A stretch of DNA of 64,000 nt from Alkalihalobacterium sp048323755. Lineage in GTDB: Bacteria > Bacillota > Bacilli > Bacillales > Bacillaceae_F. The position numbers and the translations under genes are program-made. The stretch is taken from NCBI RefSeq assembly GCF_048323755.1, contig NZ_JBLWFS010000010.1, positions 62,001 through 126,000 on the forward strand, written 5' to 3'. Of the stretch, positions 35,581-44,705 are shown one piece after another (the stretch's first letter is position 1; the number at the start of each line of letters is the position of its first letter). The notes beneath the pieces are model-generated. The model ran no database searches and was not told the origin of the DNA. It was given only the letters and a program-made list of their open reading frames with translations.

Positions 35581-36294
35581 GTGAACAAAATCGATCAACT
35601 TTATCAGGAATTAATGGATTCCAACCATACGGTCGTACTTACTGGTGCGGGTATGAGTGTGGAGAGCGGGATTCCAGATTTTCGCTCGAAATCTGGATGG
35701 TGGAAGAACATTGATCCTCTAACCGTGGCTACCGTCGATGCGCTAGAAGAAGATTATGATTTATTCCATGAGTTTTATTCAACTCGGCTTCAAACACTTG
35801 GAGACTGCAAGCCCCATGATGGACACCGTATACTCGCTAAATGGGAGCAAAAGAACCTTGTTCATGAAGTCGCAACACAAAATGTCGATGAGTTTCACAT
35901 GATGGCTGGCAGCAAACAAGTAGATCAATTGCACGGCTCAATTCGGACGTTTCGCTGCCATCAATGTGGAAGTTCAGCAAGTTTTGAACAATTTAAAAAC
36001 AAAGAAAGCTGCAGTATTTGTAACGGACAGATTCGCCCGAATGTGGTTCTCTTTGGTGAAATGCTGCCGGAACATGCGTGGAACAGCGCTCTTCATCACA
36101 TCGAGCGAGCTGATCTTGTCATCGTCATTGGGACGAGTTTAAAAGTGTATCCTGTAAGTCAATTACCACAAATGACGCAGGGGAAAACCGTTTATATCAA
36201 TAAAGAAGTGAATGACCATCACTCATTTTTTGATTTGATCATCGAAGGAAGCGCAAAAGAAATATTGCTCGCAGTCGACCAGTTAATTCGGTAA
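35581..36294 (+). CDS. NAD-dependent protein deacetylase, sirtuin (SIR2)
   Basis: This is a sirtuin of about 237 residues. It has the NAD-binding TGAGMSVESGIPDFRSK, TQNVDEFHMMAG, the catalytic histidine in QLHGS and the zinc cysteines CHQC and CSIC, followed by RPNVVLFGEMLP and IGTSLKVYP. It removes acyl groups from lysines using NAD. I choose GTG 35581 with GGTGGTGA upstream, which gives the normal family length; an open frame reaches back to TTG 35440 but has no ribosome binding site and unrelated sequence. Confidence 0.9.
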   Translation: MNKIDQLYQELMDSNHTVVLTGAGMSVESGIPDFRSKSGWWKNIDPLTVATVDALEEDYDLFHEFYSTRLQTLGDCKPHDGHRILAKWEQKNLVHEVATQNVDEFHMMAGSKQVDQLHGSIRTFRCHQCGSSASFEQFKNKESCSICNGQIRPNVVLFGEMLPEHAWNSALHHIERADLVIVIGTSLKVYPVSQLPQMTQGKTVYINKEVNDHHSFFDLIIEGSAKEILLAVDQLIR

Positions 36295-36341
36295 ATAGTG
36301 TAGGTATTAAAAGACTAACCTAAAAACGGGAGGTATTAAGA

Positions 36342-36827
36342 GTGGATATTATCGATATAGCTAACCTTCGAATGGAGAAGATGGTCCATAAGGTTGAACA
36401 TTATTTGAGAGAGTTTGACGATGATTACGAATATTGTTTTATAAAAGATTATGAATTGCTGTTTGACGAATTTAAAAGTCAATCCATTCAAGTTGCGGAT
36501 TGTTTTGTTACGCTGTTAGAGGTAAAAGATAAGACATTTCTTACCTCCTTACTTTTTCCGAAATCGTATGACGTCTTTGATATCGCCCGGTGGCTCGATT
36601 CTCATACCGTTTCTTACAATAACCGTGATCAGACGGGTTTTTTTGTTAAAAATGCAGGAAAGATTATCGAAGCCGTAAAATTCAAAGGCGCCCCAATCGT
36701 ACTAGCAACCCGTGGAAAGGAAAAGCTGTATTATGACGCGGATCCTTTAGTAGAGGTAACAAAGCGTTATGAGCATTTTACTCAAATTGTAAATACTGCT
36801 GATGCAAATTCGATTCAAATGATATAG
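36342..36827 (+). CDS. hypothetical protein, 161 residues
   Basis: This is a soluble, acidic protein starting at GTG after a strong GGGAGGT. It has no signal peptide. Mixed alpha/beta character, with a central SLLFPKSYDVFDIARWLDSH and LATRGKEKLYYDADP in the C-terminal third. I recognise no family. A terminator follows, and the sirtuin gene precedes it by 47 bp, so they may share a transcript. Confidence 0.65.
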   Translation: MDIIDIANLRMEKMVHKVEHYLREFDDDYEYCFIKDYELLFDEFKSQSIQVADCFVTLLEVKDKTFLTSLLFPKSYDVFDIARWLDSHTVSYNNRDQTGFFVKNAGKIIEAVKFKGAPIVLATRGKEKLYYDADPLVEVTKRYEHFTQIVNTADANSIQMI

Positions 36828-36842
36828 TGTGCAAGAAATATA

Positions 36843-36891
36843 AAAGCTATCGAATAGGTCCAGATATGAATCTTTTGATAGCTTGTTTTTT
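36843..36891 (+). terminator. Rho-independent terminator
   Basis: AAGCTATC and GATAGCTT pair across a 25-base interior with further pairing, followed by GTTTTTTT. Confidence 0.75.
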
Positions 36892-36995
36892 TACGGATCA
36901 ACGAAAGTACAATATAAAGATCGATGATTTACGAAAAATAAATTCTTTTTTGGATAATTCTGTTAAACTACAATTGTAGGAAAAGGGGTGATCAA

Positions 36996-37388
36996 ATTAA
37001 AAAATTGATCATTTTTATATTGCTAGGATTCGTAGCTGGGTATTACTTCACATCGTTGTTCGATCGAGGCTTCAAGGTTGAAATTCGCAACGAAACCAAC
37101 TCAGAAATTTCGGGGATGTATCTAACCTACTATACTAGCATTCCTAACGTAGACATACCTGCAATACCAGCGAACAAAAAACATAAGTTGAAAGTCAAAC
37201 CAACTGAAGATTTTAGTGAAACCTCGATGGAATTACAGTATCAGGATAAGCAGGGGAGACTGCATCAAGAAACGGTATTTGGCTATATTGAACAAGGTTA
37301 TTCAGGAGAAGCAATTGTTACAATTCAGTCAGTAGATGAAGACGGGAAGCTACAAATCCAAGTGGAAGAGAATACATCGCTTTATTGA
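36996..37388 (+). CDS. membrane-anchored hypothetical protein with likely ATT start
   Basis: This protein of about 130 residues has an N-terminal hydrophobic anchor (KKLIIFILLGFVAGYYF) and a beta-rich extracytoplasmic part. The ribosome binding site AAAAGGGG ends seven bases before ATT 36996, while the first standard start, TTG 37005, is 16 bases away. The reading from ATT gives the common membrane start KKLI. I therefore favour ATT as the initiation codon, with the TTG as fallback. No family recognised. Confidence 0.55.
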   Translation: MKKLIIFILLGFVAGYYFTSLFDRGFKVEIRNETNSEISGMYLTYYTSIPNVDIPAIPANKKHKLKVKPTEDFSETSMELQYQDKQGRLHQETVFGYIEQGYSGEAIVTIQSVDEDGKLQIQVEENTSLY

Positions 37389-37634
37389 TAGAGTAGTGCT
37401 ATCAGTCCAATAGCATTATTCTAGCAATGTAATACAAACGCTTATTCTAAAGAAACAGTTAGTGTTTATGTTTCATCATCATTCATCACCATTCAGTTTT
37501 ATCCCTAATGATTCGTGCTGCCCACTTAAAAAGAATTTGTAGTTTAGGTGACCGATTTTTTAGTCGTATGTAACTGAGAGTTGGAAAAATGGTGTCCACC
37601 TCTCATGAAAACTTACTATCAACCAATAACACAT

Positions 37635-38987
37635 TTATTTTTTCGTCACAATCACTCTTATTCCTTGTTTCGGTCTCAGTGTTATGAGTGGTTGGGGTTT
37701 GATGTCGTGATGATCGGGAGCAAGTGTTAAGTTGAAACGCTGGAAAATAGAAGCTAAAACGAGAACAGCTTCCATGACCGCAAAATGATTACCAATACAT
37801 ACTCTCGGTCCGCCACCAAACGGAAAAAAAGCAAATGACGGCAATGTTTTTAATAAGTTTCCTTCAAATCTCTCAGGAATAAATGAAGTCGGGTCCTTAA
37901 AATAAAGCGGATTGCGGTGAACGACGTAGGGGCTCATTAAGATCATTTCGCCCTTCTGAAAAAAATAATCCCCAATTTCTACCTCATCCTCTACCTGTCT
38001 CCCAATGACATAGGCTGGCGGGAAGAGTCGAAGTGACTCCCAAAACACATTTTGTGTATAAGTCAGCTTACTAAAATCATCAGGTTGAATGTTCCGGTCA
38101 CCAATTACTTCGCTAAGTTCTTCATTTAACTTTTTCATAACATGAGGATGCTGTGTGAGTAGGTACAGAGTCCAAGTCAGTGCATTGGCAGTCGTTTCGT
38201 GTCCGGCTAAAAATATCGTCATCAGTTCATCCATTAATTGCTGATCAGACATTCTCAGACCATTGACGTCAGAACGTGCTTTCATTAACATCCCCAGTAA
38301 ATCTTCGTGTCTGTTTTTACTTTTTCTTCTTTCTTCAATGATGTTGGCTAAAGTTTGTTCCAGTTTATCGATGGATTTTTTATATTCCCTATTGTTTTTA
38401 GTAGGTAGCCAGAGCGGTAAGCGAACGATTGCACGCATTCTTTTAACTGCTAATTTCATATACGTTTCAATGGGTTGACCAATTGCTTGAGAACCTTCAT
38501 CAAAGTTCATGCTGAACATTGTCTTTGTAATGATACCAAGTGTTACATTCATCATCTCTTTTGACATGAGGTATTCCCTTCCATCTGCCCAATGAGAAAT
38601 ATAATTAGCAGTTACGTCTATCATGTCCTGTGCGTAATGAGTAATATGAGCTTTTTTAAAAGCAGGTTGGATTTGTCGTCTCTGTTGCAAATGCAACTCT
38701 TTTTCACTTGTAAGGAGGCCTTCGCCGACAACGTCTTTTAATACGTTTAAGTCTTTAGATTTTATAAAGCTCTTTTGTTTCGTAACTAGGATTTCTTTAA
38801 TTAAATCAGGATTTGAGACGTGATAGACTTTCTGAAAGGGACCTAAACGAAATTTAGCCACATCCCCATAGACATTAGATATTTGGGTAAGAAAAAGTAA
38901 TGGATTTTTTTGAAATGCTTTGAGGTTGCCATATAACCAGCTGCCTCTTGGTCCGTTTATCTGATGCCAATCTCTTGAATTCTCCAT
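37635..38987 (-). CDS. cytochrome P450
   Basis: This 450-residue P450 has the I-helix AGHETTANALTW, the K-helix ExxR motif in WESLRLFPPAYVIGRQ and the haem loop FFPFGGGPRVCIGNHFA with the cysteine ligand. It is a soluble-type bacterial enzyme of the CYP4/CYP102-haem-domain-like branch, with no reductase fused. Substrates in this branch are often fatty acids. It is divergent from phaR. AGAGGG precedes the ATG. Confidence 0.92.
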   Translation of the reverse strand: MENSRDWHQINGPRGSWLYGNLKAFQKNPLLFLTQISNVYGDVAKFRLGPFQKVYHVSNPDLIKEILVTKQKSFIKSKDLNVLKDVVGEGLLTSEKELHLQQRRQIQPAFKKAHITHYAQDMIDVTANYISHWADGREYLMSKEMMNVTLGIITKTMFSMNFDEGSQAIGQPIETYMKLAVKRMRAIVRLPLWLPTKNNREYKKSIDKLEQTLANIIEERRKSKNRHEDLLGMLMKARSDVNGLRMSDQQLMDELMTIFLAGHETTANALTWTLYLLTQHPHVMKKLNEELSEVIGDRNIQPDDFSKLTYTQNVFWESLRLFPPAYVIGRQVEDEVEIGDYFFQKGEMILMSPYVVHRNPLYFKDPTSFIPERFEGNLLKTLPSFAFFPFGGGPRVCIGNHFAVMEAVLVLASIFQRFNLTLAPDHHDIKPQPLITLRPKQGIRVIVTKK

Positions 38988-39248
38988 ACAACTGAACCCT
39001 CTCTTTTTTTAAGTCTGCTTTATTAGTGTATGAATAAAAATGATGTCCGCTTGTACAAATATCTACTCTATAAAATTATTGTTAATAAATAGGCCACCAT
39101 GACCAAGAAGTAAACTATTGAGGATAGACAGTTGTGTCTGATGCCTAAAAATAGTCAAAAGTAGGCAAAATAGAAAACCAATCGGTAAAGATTTGAATAG
39201 TTTAAAAGTGTATCTTTTTTAGTATGAGAAAATAAGGAAGTGATACGA

Positions 39249-39719
39249 TTGGTACAAAAGAAAAAAGTAAAACAACTACAAGCTTTAAAGCCGATAACTA
39301 AAAAAACTGAAGATACGATTAGTGGTGTTGTTCATAAGTTGCTAAAAGACCCGAAACTGGTTGAGGTTATAAAATTAGGGTCTAAATCACATTATGAATT
39401 TGTAAAGTTAGCTCGGGAGTATGCTGATGTGATAGCGTTACATTTAAACACACCAACCAAAGACGATGTAGCGAATGTTGCACAGCTAGTTAAACAACTA
39501 GAGGAAAAAATAGATAGTTTAGAAGAGAAACTTAATGACGCAGCAGGAGACGTAGAAAAATATACGCCAAAACATCATCAGGAACAGTATAGAAGTAACG
39601 ATAAAGATAGGAAGAAAGTATGGAAGGATATGTTCAAACAAAACATGTTTGACACATCAGTTGATAACTCCTTAGTAACAAAAGAGTTACTTGAACGACT
39701 ATTAGATCGGAGGAGATGA
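39249..39719 (+). CDS. phaR: PHA synthase subunit PhaR (class IV)
   Basis: This protein of about 156 residues matches PhaR of Bacillus. The stretch PTKDDVANVAQLVKQLEEKI corresponds to the conserved PTKxDIANVAxLV block, followed by a coiled coil (SLEEKLNDA). PhaR is required for class IV PhaC activity on polyhydroxyalkanoate granules. It is shorter than the roughly 200 residues I expect, with a basic N-terminus instead of the usual segment. TTG 39249 follows AAGGAAG by eight bases. The stop is 1 bp before the phaC start. Confidence 0.85.
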   Translation: MVQKKKVKQLQALKPITKKTEDTISGVVHKLLKDPKLVEVIKLGSKSHYEFVKLAREYADVIALHLNTPTKDDVANVAQLVKQLEEKIDSLEEKLNDAAGDVEKYTPKHHQEQYRSNDKDRKKVWKDMFKQNMFDTSVDNSLVTKELLERLLDRRR

Positions 39720-39720
39720 T

Positions 39721-40734
39721 GTGAAAAATAAGCATGACAGAAGTCGGTTGAAATGCCAATCCACTGATAAAGATTATTTAGATTTAAAAGTGGGACAAAC
39801 ACCTAGAAAATTAATCTGGCGGTTAAATAAGGCCACATTATGGTACTATCCTTCCCAAGCTAAAAAGTTTAAAACTCCATTGTTACTTGTGTATTCATTA
39901 GTTAATAAATCATATATTCTTGACTTACATCCTGGAATGAGTATGATTGAAGCTTACCTAAAAGAAGGATATGATGTGTATTTACTCGATTTCGGTGAAC
40001 CTGGATACGAAGATAAGAACTTAACTTTAGACGATTATATTCTGAAGTATATGGATCGAGCGGTAAAACGGACGCTACTACATTCTAATGCTGGAGAAAT
40101 TTCTTTAATTGGTTATTGTTTAGGCGGGACACTTACAGCCATTTATGCAGCAATAGCTGAAACACCGATCAAAAACCTTATTATTTTTGCTACACCGATC
40201 GATTTTAGTAAATTAAATATCCCTCCAGACTGGAAGAATGCTTTACAGAAAAATGAATTTGAGTTAGATGAAATCATTGATGAGTATGGTATTATCCCGG
40301 CAAAAGTTGTTGAAAACGCAATAACCCTAGCAACAACTCCGTTTACGATTAAATCTAAATTATCTCTTAAAAAGAAACCAAAGAACTTGAAAATGAAGTT
40401 GTTATACCATTGGATTAATGATCAAATTGCATTTTCTGGAGCATTGCTTAAACAATTAATCAAGATGGTTTTGGGAAACCAATTAGTACATGATGAATTA
40501 GAGATTGGTGGAAAAAAAGTAAGAATAGCCAACATTAAAGCTAATACACTAGTTATATCAACAACGCATGATGAACTTGTTCCTGAAAAATACACAAAAA
40601 CGATCATGAGTTTATTAACTTGTAAGGACCAAACATTCGAGAGAATAAATGGCGGTCATGTTACCATTGCCATGACGGGGAAAATACCTCATGTCTTGAA
40701 AGAATGGTTAATGAATAGGTCTACTCCCTTATAA
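39721..40734 (+). CDS. phaC: PHA synthase PhaC (class IV)
   Basis: This 337-residue alpha/beta-hydrolase polymerises 3-hydroxyacyl-CoA into polyhydroxyalkanoate. The lipase-like box GYCLGG carries Cys133, and the other triad members are Asp284 (THDELVP) and His313 (NGGHVTIA). VGQTPRKLIWRLNKATLW and LVYSLVNKSYILDLHPG match Bacillus PhaC. It is 20-25 residues shorter than B. megaterium PhaC at the N-terminus. GTG starts directly after GGAGGAGATGAT and is coupled to phaR. The usual partner genes phaB, phaP and phaQ are absent around it. Confidence 0.88.
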   Translation: MKNKHDRSRLKCQSTDKDYLDLKVGQTPRKLIWRLNKATLWYYPSQAKKFKTPLLLVYSLVNKSYILDLHPGMSMIEAYLKEGYDVYLLDFGEPGYEDKNLTLDDYILKYMDRAVKRTLLHSNAGEISLIGYCLGGTLTAIYAAIAETPIKNLIIFATPIDFSKLNIPPDWKNALQKNEFELDEIIDEYGIIPAKVVENAITLATTPFTIKSKLSLKKKPKNLKMKLLYHWINDQIAFSGALLKQLIKMVLGNQLVHDELEIGGKKVRIANIKANTLVISTTHDELVPEKYTKTIMSLLTCKDQTFERINGGHVTIAMTGKIPHVLKEWLMNRSTPL

Positions 40735-40765
40735 CGTAAACAATTAAAAATAGGCTGTTTAGTTC

Positions 40766-40802
40766 CGGGCTTCAATTGTTCTTTTCCGAAGCCCGTTTTT
40801 TT
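40766..40802 (+). terminator. phaRC terminator
   Basis: CGGGCTTC and GAAGCCCG form an 8-bp GC-rich stem followed by seven T residues. Confidence 0.9.
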
Positions 40803-40955
40803 GTTTTCACATTAAGTGTGGCGTAGCATAATAAAATAAAAATACATCTTTCTTTGAAACTATTATCGTTTTTTATACGTATATTAAGTGAGGATGAACA
40901 TCATTAGAAAACTAACTAGCCGATGAGCTCATAAAATTAGGAGTGAGGGAATGAG

Positions 40956-42152
40956 ATGAAAAAACAAAAATTCAAAAAATACCTTATTTTCATAGCTTAC
41001 ATGATCATTGGTGCCATTACAGGCGGAGGAATTGCTTATAGTTTGTCTAGCATCGAGTTCCCAGCTGAATATATGGCATTCCCTTTTTATGTGAATCTAT
41101 TAATCGTTGCATGTACGTATTTTATGGCAGTGGCTTTTCACGAGTTTGGTCACGCCTTTAGTTTTTCTAAAAATGGTGTTAAGATGCGGGCTGTTATTGT
41201 TATGTTTTTATTTTTTATAAAAGAAAATGGACGTTGGAAGGTTAAGTTTCGTCCGAATAAATTAACAGCGATTGGTGGAATCGCTATTCCTGATATTCGA
41301 GCAATTAAGGATCAAGCTGACTTAGAAGAGACACAGCGGGCGTATGCAAAAGCAATCATTGCGGGTCCCATTTCTTCTATCATTCTTTGGGCAGGCGTTA
41401 TGGTCCTGTCTGTACTGATCTTTTTTACAGCAACTAATCCAGTCATTCTATCAACAACATTTACCGTTATGGTGTCTTTAACTATTATTACCTTGTTTTT
41501 ACTTGGGACTAGTTTCATCAAGAATGAATATGCGGTAGGAGATTTTCCGGCATACAAGTTAGCTAAAAACGATCGGTTTTTTATTGCGATGCAGCTTTAT
41601 CAATATGCGCTTTTCTCGACTGAACATGAACGGGTTAGAAACGAAAATCATTATTTAAGAAGTGTTTTGTTAGGTGAATTGGAGACAAAGTTACAGCAAA
41701 GAAATAACCATATTTATACGCTTGGTCTTGTCGATCATTTTATTATTGAACATTTAACCGGGCGAATAGAACAAATGCCTTCGGTTATCGTCGACTATGT
41801 GGATTACTTGCAGGAAGATGAAGAGAGGTTAGCGAAAATAAAAGCTAATGACTTTGGGTTAAGCATCTATTTTCATATTTTAAGATATATGTACACGAAA
41901 AAAGAAACGAAGCAAAAAGCTCTGGATCTTCATGAGTCTCTTAAGAGGGAATTAAAACCAAAAACCCCGATGAGGAACTACTTATTAAAGCAAGCTGACC
42001 ATGCATTTGGCCTTGCCGATCACACTGAATTCTTGCACAATATAGAAAATATATGTATTTCCCCAGCACATGAGATTTGGAAAAATTTCGATGGGTATTT
42101 TGTTGACGAACTGAAGTTAAATCAACTAGACGTCAAAAGACAAGTATTCTAG
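40956..42152 (+). CDS. M50-like membrane zinc metalloprotease
   Basis: This 398-residue protein starts with hydrophobic helices; the second half of the third contains the zinc motif HEFGH (residues 62-66). A further zinc ligand may be Asp196 in the VGDFPAY segment after the fourth and fifth helices. This is the order of site-2-protease-like peptidases. The C-terminal 190 residues are soluble and helical, probably cytoplasmic. It is preceded by GGAGTGAGGGA. Such enzymes cut membrane proteins, often anti-sigma factors; the substrate here is unknown. It precedes a histidine kinase gene by 84 bp. Confidence 0.75.
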   Translation: MKKQKFKKYLIFIAYMIIGAITGGGIAYSLSSIEFPAEYMAFPFYVNLLIVACTYFMAVAFHEFGHAFSFSKNGVKMRAVIVMFLFFIKENGRWKVKFRPNKLTAIGGIAIPDIRAIKDQADLEETQRAYAKAIIAGPISSIILWAGVMVLSVLIFFTATNPVILSTTFTVMVSLTIITLFLLGTSFIKNEYAVGDFPAYKLAKNDRFFIAMQLYQYALFSTEHERVRNENHYLRSVLLGELETKLQQRNNHIYTLGLVDHFIIEHLTGRIEQMPSVIVDYVDYLQEDEERLAKIKANDFGLSIYFHILRYMYTKKETKQKALDLHESLKRELKPKTPMRNYLLKQADHAFGLADHTEFLHNIENICISPAHEIWKNFDGYFVDELKLNQLDVKRQVF

Positions 42153-42235
42153 ACGAACGTTATGTTAAAGTTATATTATAGTAGTAGTATAGATTGTGTA
42201 ATTTTTTTACATTTATGCATGAGTGGGGTGAGAGC

Positions 42236-43411
42236 TTGAATACGAATAACTTGAAAACGGTTAAAGAACCAAAAGATAACGAAAAAAGTGAAATTGATAG
42301 GTTACATCAAGAAATTGAACATTTAAAGCTGGAACTCAATGCATACAAGCAAATGGCTCAAAACTTTAGTGATAGTGAAAAAGCATTTGATCAGTTATTT
42401 AACAATATTTCGGATGGGATCTATTATTTTAAACTGTACAGAAATGGTAGAGCCGGAAACTTTATTAACGTAAATCAAATTGGTTATAGTAGGTTAGGCT
42501 ACACTCGTGAAGAAATGCTTAAAATGTCCCTTGTTGATATTGATGTACATGAAGAAGATGAGTACCTTCAACTAGTTAATGCCATTTTTCATAATGAAAC
42601 TCACTTTTTTGAAACGATACATATTAGTAAAGAGGGACAGCAAATTCCCGTTGAAATTAAGGCCCACACGATTGATGTTGAAGGTGAGAAGTACATATTA
42701 TCGGTATGCCGTGATATTACGGCAAGAAAACAAACCGAACAAATGATGATACAAGCCGAGAAAATGAATGTTGCGGGGCAACTTGCGGCTGGCATCGCTC
42801 ATGAGATAAGAAATCCCCTTACTTCATTAAAGGGATTTGTTCAACTTTTTCGTTCCGGGACGATTCCCAATGACGTATTCCTCCATATTATGGAGGATGA
42901 ATTAGAACGAATCGATTTAATTTCAAGTGAATTTCTTACACTTGCGAAACCGGTAAACACCGATTTTTCTAAAGTTAATCTATATCTTCTTTTAAAAGAT
43001 ATAGTTGCCCTTTTAGATACGGAAGCTTTTAAGCAATCGATTTCCATCGCTACCGTTTTTGAAAGCGAAGAAGCCACCGTACTAGGAGTAAGTTCCCAAC
43101 TTAAACAAGTATTTATCAACCTAATAAAAAATGCCATTGAAGTTATGCCTGATGGTGGTACTATTTTGATTAAGATGGAGAAAGAACAGGATTATGTGAA
43201 TGTCTCTGTTCAAGATGAAGGAATAGGCATGACAGAAGAGCAGTTAAGTCGAATAGGCGAACCGTTTTATACGACGAAAGAAGCGGGTACAGGAATTGGT
43301 TTGATGGTTACTTATACGATTATTGAAAACCATAACGGAATTGTGCACGTAAAAAGCAAATTAAATGAGGGTACGATGTTTACCGTACAATTACCTGTTA
43401 TTCCTGAATAA
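42236..43411 (+). CDS. PAS-domain sensor histidine kinase
   Basis: This is a protein of about 391 residues without membrane helices. It contains an N-terminal coiled coil (about 15-45), a PAS domain (SDGIYYFKL through VCRDITARKQ), a HisKA domain with the phosphorylated histidine in GIAHEIRNPLTSLKGF, and an ATPase domain with IKNAIEVMPDGG, VQDEGIGM and GTGIGLMVT. The H-box resembles sporulation kinases KinA/KinE. No response regulator is adjacent, consistent with a phosphorelay kinase. I choose TTG 42236 after GGGGTGAG; earlier ATGs lack a site. Confidence 0.85.
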   Translation: MNTNNLKTVKEPKDNEKSEIDRLHQEIEHLKLELNAYKQMAQNFSDSEKAFDQLFNNISDGIYYFKLYRNGRAGNFINVNQIGYSRLGYTREEMLKMSLVDIDVHEEDEYLQLVNAIFHNETHFFETIHISKEGQQIPVEIKAHTIDVEGEKYILSVCRDITARKQTEQMMIQAEKMNVAGQLAAGIAHEIRNPLTSLKGFVQLFRSGTIPNDVFLHIMEDELERIDLISSEFLTLAKPVNTDFSKVNLYLLLKDIVALLDTEAFKQSISIATVFESEEATVLGVSSQLKQVFINLIKNAIEVMPDGGTILIKMEKEQDYVNVSVQDEGIGMTEEQLSRIGEPFYTTKEAGTGIGLMVTYTIIENHNGIVHVKSKLNEGTMFTVQLPVIPE

Positions 43412-43470
43412 ACTTCATATCAAACGGAAGCATTACTTCAATAGTAAGTAATGTTTTTTATTTTCAAAAG

Positions 43471-43534
43471 CTTCACGCATAGCGTGAAGAGCCAAGCATT
43501 CGCTTGGCTTACGGTCCAAAAGAACGGAGCAACA
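43471..43534. repeat. dispersed repeat, copy 2
   Basis: It contains two small palindromes, CTTCACGCATAGCGTGAAG and AGCCAAGCATTCGCTTGGCT, and ends GGAGCAACA. Its reverse complement matches 28781-28840 imperfectly. Confidence 0.5.
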
Positions 43535-43637
43535 ATCTTTGTAAAAAGAGCCTATCAAAAAGAGTAAAGGGATATGCTAACTCTTGGGTATTAATGGTAA
43601 AATATAGGGAAAACAGTTAGGTCGGAGGGGGATCGAT

Positions 43638-43892
43638 ATAAAAATCATAAGGTTTCTTTCTAATTTAGTTACAGGTGGATCTGTTTTTCTTTTTTCGCTA
43701 TGGATGAGTGGACCGGGGATAGCTGAAACGGATGCTCCTAATTACAGATGGTATTATATGTTGTTTTTTATTTGTTGGACCATTGGCTTTTTACTGCAAT
43801 TCAAAGGTCGAACTCGAGTAGTAGGTGTTGGTCTTACGCTCATTCCGGCATTGTTTTATATAGTGTTATTAATTAGATCTACTACTTTATAG
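43638..43892 (+). CDS. small membrane protein with probable ATA start
   Basis: This is a protein of about 84 residues with three hydrophobic segments. A strong GGAGGGGG ends six bases before ATA 43638, from which the frame reads KIIRFLSNLVTGGSVFLFSLW and runs on without a stop. The first ordinary start, ATG 43704, would cut off the first membrane helix and has no ribosome binding site. I therefore favour an ATA start, unusual but like the ATT gene at 36996. No family recognised. Confidence 0.45.
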   Translation: MKIIRFLSNLVTGGSVFLFSLWMSGPGIAETDAPNYRWYYMLFFICWTIGFLLQFKGRTRVVGVGLTLIPALFYIVLLIRSTTL

Positions 43893-43931
43893 TAAAAAAT
43901 CTATTTAAGTATGCGAGCATTGGAGGGAACT

Positions 43932-44705
43932 ATGAATCAAGCCAAAGAAAAAATTGCCGTTATTACGGGTGTAAGCCGTCTACAAGGGATTGGAACAGCT
44001 ATTTGTCAGGAGTTAGCTGAAGCCGGATACGATATCTTTTTTACATATTGGATGAAGTACGATCAAACGATGCCGTGGAAGATGGATGAAGATGAACCAA
44101 TGAAAATAAAAGATTTGTTAAGCCAAAAAGGGGTTAACGTGTCATGTATGGAGCTGGATCTAACTCAAGTTGATGCACCGCAACTACTATTACAACGAGT
44201 GACCGAGGAACTCGGTTATCCAGACATATTAATTAATAATGCAGCACATTCAACAAACAATGATTATTCGAATATAACAGCTGATGATCTAGATCAGCAT
44301 TTTCTGGTCAACATTCGTGCAACCACACTGTTAAGTAGTTTATTCGCACAAGGGTTTAATAAAAGGTCTGGAGGCAGAATAGTCAATATAACATCTGGAC
44401 AATTTCAAGGACCGATGCCTGGTGAATTGGCCTATGCGACGACAAAAGGGGCGATTGATGCGCTCACGATTACATTATCTGCGGAGCTCGCCCCATTAGG
44501 TATAACAGTCAACGCCGTCAACCCAGGACCGACGAATACGGGTTGGATGACAGAAGAAATAAAGAGGGAAATACAACCGCGGTTTCCGTTTGGAAGGATT
44601 GGGGAACCACAGGATGTTGCAAAAACGATAAAATTTTTAGTGAGTGAGGATGCCGCTTGGATTACAGGTCAAATCATACATTCTGAAGGTGGGTTTCGAA
44701 GGTAA
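43932..44705 (+). CDS. SDR family oxidoreductase
   Basis: This is a classical short-chain dehydrogenase of about 257 residues. The NAD(P) motif is TGVSRLQGIG, with an insertion relative to TGxxxGIG. NNAAHS marks the central strand, the catalytic tyrosine and lysine are in YATTK, and NAVNPGPTNTG follows. I choose ATG 43932 after GGAGGG rather than ATG 43911. Its stop overlaps the start of the next gene by one base (TAATG), so the two are coupled. Substrate unknown. Confidence 0.88.
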   Translation: MNQAKEKIAVITGVSRLQGIGTAICQELAEAGYDIFFTYWMKYDQTMPWKMDEDEPMKIKDLLSQKGVNVSCMELDLTQVDAPQLLLQRVTEELGYPDILINNAAHSTNNDYSNITADDLDQHFLVNIRATTLLSSLFAQGFNKRSGGRIVNITSGQFQGPMPGELAYATTKGAIDALTITLSAELAPLGITVNAVNPGPTNTGWMTEEIKREIQPRFPFGRIGEPQDVAKTIKFLVSEDAAWITGQIIHSEGGFRR

